A stretch of 64,000 nt of DNA from Aquisalimonas sp007126095 (lineage in GTDB: Bacteria; Pseudomonadota; Gammaproteobacteria; Nitrococcales; Aquisalimonadaceae), in contig NZ_JBLWFT010000003.1 of assembly GCF_048323695.1 (NCBI RefSeq), positions 124,001 through 188,000 of the forward strand. The letters are read 5' to 3'. Shown one piece after another: positions 53,580 through 62,201 of the stretch. The stretch's first letter is position 1. Every line of letters begins with the position of its first letter. The notes beneath the pieces were generated by a model that saw only the letters and a program-made list of their open reading frames with translations, made no database searches and was not told where the DNA came from. A program made the translations under genes and the position numbers.

Positions 53580-54050
53580 CTAGTCTGAAGCGGACGGGGG
53601 CGTCTCTTCCAGGCCCTCGATGACTTCACGGAAGGCGCTCACGTCCTCGAAGCTGCGGTAGACCGATGCAAACCGCACGAACGCGACCTTGTCGAGTTCC
53701 CGAAGCTCTTCCATGACCCAGTGCCCGAGCTCCCGGGTAGGAATCTCCCGTTCACCCTGGGCGCGGATATTGCGAATAATCCGGTGGATGGACGCCTCGA
53801 TGCGATCCGTATCCACGGGGCGCTTCTCCAGTGCCCGGAGCATGCCGGTGCGAAGCTTGTCCTCGTCGAACGGCTCTCGGGTGCCATCCTGCTTCACCAT
53901 CCGCGGCATCAGCAGCTCCGCGGTCTCGAACGTGGTGAAGCGCTCGCCGCACTGCCCGCACTCCCGACGACGGCGCACCTGGTCGCCCTCCCGCGCGAGG
54001 CGGGAGTCGACGACCCGGGTGTCCTGAGCCTGGCAGTACGGGCAGCGCAT
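53580..54050 (-). CDS. nrdR: Transcriptional repressor NrdR
   Basis: 156 residues. The N-terminal zinc ribbon has CPYC at 3-6 and CGQC at 31-34. The ATP-cone domain follows (MVKQDGTREPFDEDKLRTGM to about residue 140). It senses ATP/dATP and represses ribonucleotide reductase genes. The order glyA-nrdR-ribD is common in proteobacteria. Confidence 0.96.
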   Translation of the reverse strand: MRCPYCQAQDTRVVDSRLAREGDQVRRRRECGQCGERFTTFETAELLMPRMVKQDGTREPFDEDKLRTGMLRALEKRPVDTDRIEASIHRIIRNIRAQGEREIPTRELGHWVMEELRELDKVAFVRFASVYRSFEDVSAFREVIEGLEETPPSASD

Positions 54051-54059
54051 GCGCGTCGG

Positions 54060-55325
54060 TCAGCCCTGGTTCGCCTGGTAGACCGGCTTGCGGCGGCAGA
54101 TCTCGATCACCTGATCACGCACGCGGCCAATCACCGACTGATCCGAGATGTTGTCCAGCACATCGCAGATCCAGTGGGCGAGCTGACTGGCATCCTCGGT
54201 GTCGAAGCCGCGGGTGGTGATCGCCGGCGTGCCGATCCGCAGGCCGGAGGTCACGAACGGCGACTGGGGATCGTTGGGCACAGTGTTCTTGTTCACCGTG
54301 ATGTGGGCCTCGCCGAGCGCGGCGTCCGCGTCCTTGCCGGTCAGCCCCTTGTCCACCAGATCGATCAGAAACAGGTGGTTGTCGGTGCCGCCGGAGACCA
54401 CGTTGTAGCCGCGCTCCTGCACCGTCTTGGCCATGGCGCGGGCATTGTCCACCACGCGCTGCTGGTAGGCGTTGAAGTCGGGGCCCAACGCTTCCTTGAA
54501 CGCCACGGCCTTGGCGGCGATCACGTGCATCAACGGGCCGCCCTGGGTGCCCGGGAAGATCAGCGACTGGAACTTCTTGGTGATCTCCGGGTTGTCGCGG
54601 GCGACGATCAGGCCGCCGCGCGGGCCGCGCAGGGTCTTGTGCGTGGTGGTGGTGCAGGCGTCGGCGTAGGGCACCGGGTTCGGGTAGACGCCGGCGGCGA
54701 TCAGGCCGGAGACGTGGGCCATGTCCACCACCAGGTAGGCGCCCACCTTGTCCGCGATCTCGCGGAAGCGGGCCCAGTCCACCACACGGGAGTAAGCGGA
54801 GAAGCCGGCCACGATGATCTTCGGCTTGTGCTCCTGGGCGAGCTCATCCACCTGCTTGTAGTCGATCTCGCCGGTCTCCGGATCCAGCCCGTACTGCACG
54901 GCGTTGAAGATCTTGCCGGAGAAGTTGACCTTGGCGCCGTGGGTGAGGTGACCGCCGTGGTCCAGGCTCATGCCGAGAATGGTGTCGCCGGGCGAGGCCA
55001 GCGCCAGATACACGGCGGCATTGGCCTGGGAGCCGCTGTGCGGCTGGACGTTGGCATAGTCGGCGCCGAACAGCTGCTTGGCGCGCTCGATGGCCAGGCG
55101 CTCGGCTTCGTCGACGAATTCGCAGCCGCCATAGTAGCGCTTGCCGGGATAGCCTTCGGCGTACTTGTTGGTCAGGACACTGCCCTGGGCTTCCATGACC
55201 AGCGGGCTCGCATAGTTCTCGGACGCGATGAGCTCGATGTGCTCTTCCTGCCGGCGCGTTTCCTTCTGAATGGAATCCCAGAGTTCGGGATCAAAGCTGG
55301 CGATGTTCAGGTCGCTGTTGAACAT
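54060..55325 (-). CDS. glyA: Serine hydroxymethyltransferase
   Basis: 421 residues, the standard bacterial length. ELIASENYASPLVMEAQGSV is near the N-terminus and the PLP lysine is K230 in TTTTHKTLRGPRGGLIVA. It converts serine and tetrahydrofolate to glycine and 5,10-methylene-THF, the main one-carbon source. It is the first gene of the nine- or ten-gene leftward operon. The start has GAGGGAG upstream; a hairpin (55358-55389) lies in its leader. Confidence 0.96.
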   Translation of the reverse strand: MFNSDLNIASFDPELWDSIQKETRRQEEHIELIASENYASPLVMEAQGSVLTNKYAEGYPGKRYYGGCEFVDEAERLAIERAKQLFGADYANVQPHSGSQANAAVYLALASPGDTILGMSLDHGGHLTHGAKVNFSGKIFNAVQYGLDPETGEIDYKQVDELAQEHKPKIIVAGFSAYSRVVDWARFREIADKVGAYLVVDMAHVSGLIAAGVYPNPVPYADACTTTTHKTLRGPRGGLIVARDNPEITKKFQSLIFPGTQGGPLMHVIAAKAVAFKEALGPDFNAYQQRVVDNARAMAKTVQERGYNVVSGGTDNHLFLIDLVDKGLTGKDADAALGEAHITVNKNTVPNDPQSPFVTSGLRIGTPAITTRGFDTEDASQLAHWICDVLDNISDQSVIGRVRDQVIEICRRKPVYQANQG

Positions 55326-55695
55326 GCGGCTCCCTCGATGTTGTCAAAGAGAAATGACGTGATCCAGGTACCAGGCACCGGGGATCACGGCCACCGGAAG
55401 CGGCCCGGACCCGCGGACGCTGTGACTCGAATGACGCGATCCGTCGGCGGCGCTGATGCGCCCGCACGACGAGCCGAGGGGCCCGGATGCTGCTCCGGAG
55501 AAGCGTATCAGTCTAACGGATTCGGGCTGTATCTGCACGGACGGGCGGTTAGTCACGAACGACACCGCCCCCCGGCCGCAGCCTCCACGACATCCCCAAC
55601 CGCTGTGCCCGAGGCTTGCCTCGCGCCGGTGAATCCTCTACAAGGGCCGAGAACCCGGGCATCGAGCCACACCCACCGCCACCTGACGGAGCGGC
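55326..55695. other. 370-base divergent gap between glyA and the retropepsin-like gene
   Basis: No open frame here looks real. It holds the hairpin at 55358-55389 in the glyA leader and otherwise GC-rich sequence. I see no matching riboswitch consensus (glycine or THF) and no clear promoter for either direction. Confidence 0.5.
55358..55389 (-). promoter_or_regulatory. Hairpin in glyA leader, possible attenuator
   Basis: Read towards glyA, CGTGATCC and GGATCACG form an 8-bp stem with a 16-base loop, which may itself pair GGT with ACC. The stem is followed by the T-rich run TCATTTCTCTTT, 32 bases before the start codon. This resembles an intrinsic terminator placed in a leader, that is, an attenuator. 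Confidence 0.45.
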
Positions 55696-56181
55696 ATGCG
55701 CAAACAGACACCCAACCTGATGGCCGGCTGGCGGGAATGGGCCGCCCTTCCGGATCTGCAGATCCCCGCCATCAAGGTCAAGGTGGACACCGGCGCCCTC
55801 AGTTCGGCGCTGCACGCCATTCACATCGAGCATTTCTCCGAGGACGGCCGGGCGCGCGTGCGTTTCCGGATCCATCCGTTTCAGCGTCGCAGTCAGCCCA
55901 CCATAGCCTGTACGGCAGACCTGGTCGGTGAGCGCCTGGTTACCAGTTCCAGCGGTCACCGGGAACGCCGCCCGGTCATCCGCACCCGCCTCATGCTGGC
56001 CGGTCAGGCCTGGCCCATCGATCTGACCTTGACCAACCGCGATAGCATGGGGTTTCGTATGCTGCTTGGCCGGCGGGCGATGCGCCGCCGGCTCGTCGTC
56101 AATCCATCCGCTTCCTTTATCTGCGGTCCGCCCGACGGGGCGAACCCGCAGCCCGACACACGGAGTAGCGCCGCTCGATGA
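55696..56181 (+). CDS. Retropepsin-like/ATP-dependent zinc protease (RimK-associated) family protein
   Basis: 161 residues of the family annotated as putative ATP-dependent zinc protease. AIKVKVDTGALSSALHAIHI (Asp31 in VDTGA) is the retropepsin-like active-site pattern. RPVIRTRLMLAGQAWPIDL and MGFRMLLGRRAMRRRLVV are the other conserved strands. Relatives are commonly next to rimK, as here, where the stop overlaps the rimK start by 4 bases (ATGA). The biochemical role is uncertain: aspartic peptidase, or a partner in peptide modification. Confidence 0.82.
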   Translation: MRKQTPNLMAGWREWAALPDLQIPAIKVKVDTGALSSALHAIHIEHFSEDGRARVRFRIHPFQRRSQPTIACTADLVGERLVTSSSGHRERRPVIRTRLMLAGQAWPIDLTLTNRDSMGFRMLLGRRAMRRRLVVNPSASFICGPPDGANPQPDTRSSAAR

Positions 56182-57083
56182 ACATCGTCATCCTCTCGCG
56201 CAACCGCAAGCTCTACTCCACCCGGCGTCTGGTCGAAGCCGGGGAAGCTCGCGAGCATACGGTCCGCGTGGTGGACCCGCTGCGGTGCTACATGAACATC
56301 AGTTCCCACAAGCCGGAGATCCACTACAAGGGCGAGGTGCTGGAAATGCCGGACGCGGTGATCCCGCGGATCGGCGCCTCGATCACCTTCTACGGCACGG
56401 CCGTGGTGCGCCAGTTCGAGATGATGGGCGTGTTCCCGCTGAACGAGTCCGTGGCCATCAGCCGCTCCCGGGACAAGCTGCGCTCCCTGCAACTGCTCTC
56501 GCGGCGCGGCATCGGCCTGCCGGTGACGGGGTTCGGCTACTCGCCGGACGACAACCAGGACCTGATCAACCTGGTGGGCGGAGCGCCGCTGGTGGTCAAG
56601 CTACTGGAGGGCACTCAGGGCCGCGGCGTGGTGCTCGCCGAGACCAACAAGGCAGCGGAGAGCGTCATCGACGCCTTCCGCGGCCTCAAGGCGTATTTCA
56701 TGACGCAGGAGTACATCCGCGAGGCCAACGGCGCCGACATTCGCTGTTTCGTGGTCGGCGACAAGATCGTGGGCAGCATGATCCGCCAGGCGCAGGAGGG
56801 CGAATTCCGCTCCAACGTGCACCGGGGCGGCTCGGTACGGCCCATCCGCATCACGCCGGAAGAACGCTCCACCGCGGTACGGGCGGCCAAGATCATGGGA
56901 CTGAACACCGCCGGTGTGGACATCATGCGGTCCAATCACGGCCCGGTGGTGCTGGAGGTCAACTCCTCCCCGGGGCTGGAGGGTATCGAGCGGGCCACCG
57001 GCAAGGACATTGCCACCCATGTAATCCAGTTCCTGGAGAAGCGCGGCCGCAAAGGCAAGACCGGCACCCGCGGCAAGGGGTGA
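56178..57083 (+). CDS. rimK: RimK-family ATP-grasp alpha-L-glutamate ligase
   Basis: 301 residues, matching E. coli RimK. MNIVILSRNRKLYSTRRLVE starts the preATP-grasp domain. PLVVKLLEGTQGRGVVLAE supplies the ATP-binding lysine and glycine loop, and GVDIMRSNHGPVVLEVNSSP the metal-binding residues. RimK adds glutamates to ribosomal protein S6 and can make poly-glutamate. It ends in a basic tail (RGRKGKTGTRGKG). It is coupled to the retropepsin-like gene. Confidence 0.92.
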   Translation: MNIVILSRNRKLYSTRRLVEAGEAREHTVRVVDPLRCYMNISSHKPEIHYKGEVLEMPDAVIPRIGASITFYGTAVVRQFEMMGVFPLNESVAISRSRDKLRSLQLLSRRGIGLPVTGFGYSPDDNQDLINLVGGAPLVVKLLEGTQGRGVVLAETNKAAESVIDAFRGLKAYFMTQEYIREANGADIRCFVVGDKIVGSMIRQAQEGEFRSNVHRGGSVRPIRITPEERSTAVRAAKIMGLNTAGVDIMRSNHGPVVLEVNSSPGLEGIERATGKDIATHVIQFLEKRGRKGKTGTRGKG

Positions 57084-57116
57084 AGATGGGTCCTCCGGCT
57101 CATTCATTGGCAGGGA

Positions 57117-57145
57117 CTGGCCAGCGAACGCGCGACAGGTAGAAT
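57117..57145 (+). promoter_or_regulatory. Putative promoter of ettA
   Basis: TAGAAT (57140-57145) with a weak CTGGCC (57117-57122) 17 bases upstream, 38 bases before the start codon. Confidence 0.35.
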
Positions 57146-57183
57146 GTTGCATCATTTCACGGAACAGCAGGTTTAACTGACCA

Positions 57184-58848
<1,665 letters not shown>

Positions 58849-58871
58849 CGGAATAACGGGGTGGTGGATGG

Positions 58872-58897
58872 TGGTGGACCTGAAGGTCCACCCTACG
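58872..58897 (+). repeat. REP-like palindrome copy 4
   Basis: Identical to copy 1 (411-436) over the 26 bases, with the hairpin GGTGGACCT-GA-AGGTCCACC. It lies 24 bases past the ettA stop. Confidence 0.85.
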
Positions 58898-58949
58898 CCA
58901 TCCCCTTCACCGTTCCCCGATTCCGGGCGTCAATTCATCCTGCGTCATG

Positions 58950-58975
58950 CGTAGGGTGGACCTTCAGGTCCACCA
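58950..58975 (-). repeat. REP-like palindrome copy 5, inverted
   Basis: Identical to copy 3 (522-547) over the 26 bases. Facing copy 4 with a 52-base spacer, it forms a REPIN-like pair. It lies just past the stop of the convergent manC gene. Confidence 0.85.
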
Positions 58976-58989
58976 TCCCGATCCGGCTC

Positions 58990-60408
58990 TCACCCACGGC
59001 CATACACATCGGTGAACCGCACGATGTCGTCCTCGCCGAGATAACTACCTGACTGCACTTCGATCAGCTCCAGCGGGATCTTGCCCTGGTTCTCCAGCCG
59101 GTGGGTCACGCCCAGCGGGATGTACGTGGACTGATCCTCGGTGAGCATGAACGTCTCGTCGCCCCGGGTGATGCGGGCCGTGCCACGCACCACCACCCAG
59201 TGCTCGGCCCGGTGGTGGTGCATCTGCAGCGACAGGCTCGCACCCGGCGTGACGATGATGCGCTTTACCTGGAACCGCTCGCCGCCGGCAATGCTCTCGT
59301 AGGAGCCCCAGGGCCTGACCACGCGGCGGTGGTTGAGCGGCTCTTCGCGGCCGTCCCGCCGCAGCCTGTCGACGATCACCTTGACGTCCTGCACCCGCTC
59401 CCGGTCCGCCACCAGCACCGCGTCGGCGGTCTCCACGATGACCACGTTCTCGACACCCACCGTCGCCACCAGCCGGTGCTCGGAGCGGATGTAGCTGTTG
59501 TGGCTGTCGTGGGCGTAGACATCGCCCTGGGTCACGTTGCCGTCGCCATCGGCATCAGTGGCCGCCTGCAGCGCCGCCCAGGAGCCAAGATCGCTCCAGC
59601 CCGGATCCATGGGTACCACCATGGCGTCCCGGGTACGCTCCATGACTGCGTAATCGATGGAATCAGAGCGGCAGCGAGAAAATGCGTCGTGGGCCAGGCG
59701 GACGAAATCCAGATCCTGGTCGGCGCCGGCCACCGCCTCACGGCAGGCAGCCAGCATGTCGGGCTCGAATCGCTCCAGCTCCTGCAGGAAGCGGTCAGCA
59801 CGGAACAGAAACAGCCCACTGTTCCAGAGGTAGTCTCCCGAGCGTACGTAGTGCTCGGCGGTCGTGAGGTCCGGCTTCTCCACGAACTCCGCCACGGCCA
59901 CCGGCTCCTGCCCCTGCAGGTCGGCGCGGATATAACCGTAACCAGTCTCGGCATACGCCGGCCGGATGCCGAAGGTGACCAGCGCGCCATCCCGGGCTGC
60001 CTGGGCCCCGGCGCTCACCGCCTGCCGGAATGCGGTGGGGTCGGTGATGGCATGATCCGCCGGCATGACCAGCAGCAGGGTCTCCGGATCGGTCGCCTGG
60101 GCGTGCAGCGCACCGGCGCAGACGGCGGGTGCGGTATTGCGGCCCGCGGGCTCCAGCAGGATATCCGCCTGCCCCATGGCCGTGCCGCGCAGCTGCTCGG
60201 CGACCAGAAAACGGTGCGATTCGTTGCAGATCACCACGGCGCGGGCGGCCAGATCCGGCAGGCCGGCGAGGCGATTCACCGTGCTCTGGAGCATGGTCTC
60301 CTGCGGCGACATCAGAGGCAGGAGCTGCTTGGGATACAACTCCCGCGACAGGGGCCACAGCCGCGTTCCGGAGCCACCGGAGAGAATGAGTGGCGTAATC
60401 GTCGCCAT
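58990..60408 (-). CDS. manC: Mannose-1-phosphate guanylyltransferase/mannose-6-phosphate isomerase
   Basis: 472 residues, the usual bifunctional ManC/AlgA length. LSGGSGTRLWPLSRELYPKQ is the pyrophosphorylase signature near the N-terminus. The C-terminal cupin has RIIVTPGASLSLQMHHHRAE with metal-binding histidines. It supplies GDP-mannose for polysaccharides. No other capsule genes are near. The ATG at 60408 fits the family start. Confidence 0.94.
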   Translation of the reverse strand: MATITPLILSGGSGTRLWPLSRELYPKQLLPLMSPQETMLQSTVNRLAGLPDLAARAVVICNESHRFLVAEQLRGTAMGQADILLEPAGRNTAPAVCAGALHAQATDPETLLLVMPADHAITDPTAFRQAVSAGAQAARDGALVTFGIRPAYAETGYGYIRADLQGQEPVAVAEFVEKPDLTTAEHYVRSGDYLWNSGLFLFRADRFLQELERFEPDMLAACREAVAGADQDLDFVRLAHDAFSRCRSDSIDYAVMERTRDAMVVPMDPGWSDLGSWAALQAATDADGDGNVTQGDVYAHDSHNSYIRSEHRLVATVGVENVVIVETADAVLVADRERVQDVKVIVDRLRRDGREEPLNHRRVVRPWGSYESIAGGERFQVKRIIVTPGASLSLQMHHHRAEHWVVVRGTARITRGDETFMLTEDQSTYIPLGVTHRLENQGKIPLELIEVQSGSYLGEDDIVRFTDVYGRG

Positions 60409-60445
60409 GGAGCGTGCCTCGGTTGATTCGTGTGTACGTATGAAT

Positions 60446-61087
60446 TTAGAGGATGGCCCCGGTCCAGAACAGCACCACGAAGATGATGAGCATGCCCGCG
60501 CCCACACCCCGGATGGCGAGATCAGGCAGGCGGCCCAGCCGCATGACGTCGTCGACCTTGCCGAACAGTGCACCGCTGGCCTCCCCCGGCCAGTGCCCAG
60601 CACCCAGCCGGTGAATCAGTGCGAATGCGATGTACACCAGCAACACGCTAAGCACACCGTAGATGGGGCCCAGCACCGCCGGCTGGATATTGCCGAGGGG
60701 GGCCTCAATCCACACCGCCAACGGCCAGCCCAGCAGCAGGCCGACGAACAGCGCAGCCAGGTAGAAGAAGAAAGTGATGAATGCCTGCGAGAGCGTGGCC
60801 ATGAACAGCAGCAATGGCCGCCCCGGCGGCACCTGACGCAGGATCAGGACCACGCCGCCCACCACCAGCAACGATCCCACCGCCAGCTCGCGCAGCAGCG
60901 CGTTCACCGGGCGAAGTGTGTTCAGCCACTCCACGGCGGTGCCGTCGAACGTCCTCGGGACCAGCAGCACGAGGATGGCGAACAGAAAGCTGACAGCCGC
61001 AAACGGCCACACTCGGGCGACCACCGCACGCAGAAAGGCACCGGGAGTCAGCCGGGCAATATCGGGCGTATGCAGAATGCTGCGCAT
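60446..61087 (-). CDS. Polytopic membrane protein, unknown function
   Basis: 213 residues with about five hydrophobic segments (for example WPFAAVSFLFAILVLLVP, AVGSLLVVGGVVLILRQV and GMLIIFVVLFWTGAIL). I do not recognise the family. The N-terminal 20 residues look cytosolic. The ATG at 61087 was chosen because AAGGAG precedes it. It is 37 bases ahead of manC and may be transcribed with it. Confidence 0.7.
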   Translation of the reverse strand: MRSILHTPDIARLTPGAFLRAVVARVWPFAAVSFLFAILVLLVPRTFDGTAVEWLNTLRPVNALLRELAVGSLLVVGGVVLILRQVPPGRPLLLFMATLSQAFITFFFYLAALFVGLLLGWPLAVWIEAPLGNIQPAVLGPIYGVLSVLLVYIAFALIHRLGAGHWPGEASGALFGKVDDVMRLGRLPDLAIRGVGAGMLIIFVVLFWTGAIL

Positions 61088-61152
61088 GCAGGCGCTCCTT
61101 TCTTGAATGACCAGTCGAGTATGACGGGACGGACGCGAGAAGGCCAAGCCCG

Positions 61153-62055
61153 TCAGCAGGAGCCCGGCTCGCCCTGGCCGCCATCGGGCTCGATCAGCGT
61201 ACACGCACCGGGCTCCACCTCGAGATTCTCCGGGGGCTTGAAGTCGATGGGATTGTCCGTATCCGGGTCGTCCTCATCGGCGGCGCAGGTCCAGGCCGCC
61301 GTGTAGCGCCCGGCCGGCATGTAGGCAAGCGTGAAAGACGGCAGGCCACCCACGCGCAGGCTGAACAGCGGGCCGTTGCCACCGCCCATGGGCACGGGAT
61401 CGGCGTCGAACCCCCGATACAGATAGACACCCCGGCCATCCAGTGAGGAACAGGCGGGAAACGCGGCAAACAGCACCAGCCCGCTTCGGGAGGCAGTGGT
61501 GACCACACCCTCGCCGTGCAGCGCATAGCCGCCACCGTCAGCGCGCAGCGCCGCCGGCAGATCCACATCAAGCACCATCTCGTCGCCGCCACTACCGGTG
61601 ATGGTGAACGCGTCCTCGAAGGTCACGGCATCACCACTGTCCGCCAGTTCAAGGCCCTCGCTGTCGCCGGTGGCGGTGGTCACACTGCTGCCGGCGGTAT
61701 CCACGCGCAGCGAAACGGCATCATAGTCACCAGCAGGCACTCGCTCTCCGGAGAACACGACGGCGGCCGGCGGCGCCTGGTCGCCCAGCTCGCTCACCAG
61801 CTCCACGGTCACCGCCGGATCCAGCTCCACCTCATGCGCGCCCGAGTCACCCTCCAGGGTGACCGCCTCGATCACCACCTGGGCGCTGGCCAGCTCCGCC
61901 GACGGCTCTTCCGGCATGCGCAGCGCCACCTCCGCGTCGCCACTGCCGGTACCCGCCGACCACTCCAGATTGCATCCCGCGACGACGGCCGCAACGCCAA
62001 ACGCCGCAATCAGCGCCGTCCGCCGTCTCGTACGAAACCAGTGACCCCGAACCAT
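61153..62055 (-). CDS. DUF4382-like lipoprotein
   Basis: 300 residues. The lipoprotein signal ends at VVAGC, about residue 27, so the mature protein is lipidated. The body is a DUF4382-type domain: ASAQVVIEAVTLEGDSGAHE, then GERVPAGDYDAVSLRVDTAG, the expected beta-sandwich strand pattern. A Gly- and Asp-rich C-terminus ends in ...EPGSC. It is probably an outer-membrane lipoprotein of unknown function. Confidence 0.78.
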   Translation of the reverse strand: MVRGHWFRTRRRTALIAAFGVAAVVAGCNLEWSAGTGSGDAEVALRMPEEPSAELASAQVVIEAVTLEGDSGAHEVELDPAVTVELVSELGDQAPPAAVVFSGERVPAGDYDAVSLRVDTAGSSVTTATGDSEGLELADSGDAVTFEDAFTITGSGGDEMVLDVDLPAALRADGGGYALHGEGVVTTASRSGLVLFAAFPACSSLDGRGVYLYRGFDADPVPMGGGNGPLFSLRVGGLPSFTLAYMPAGRYTAAWTCAADEDDPDTDNPIDFKPPENLEVEPGACTLIEPDGGQGEPGSC

Positions 62056-62201
62056 GACCGACGCTCCCTGTCCCCTAACACCCTCGTTATACCGCTTGAG
62101 ACCGGCCCCTGGAAACCGGCGCCGGCGAACAACACCGGGACCCGACCGGGGCCCGTCCCACCTCGCGCCCGTCGCAGTTGCTGACGTATGCTGTGGCACC
62201 C

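Noticed and set aside
48039..55325. FMN riboswitch in the riboflavin operon
   Set aside because: The gaps between rib genes are at most about 50 bases, too short for the RFN element, and no conserved RFN boxes were seen in them or in the glyA leader.
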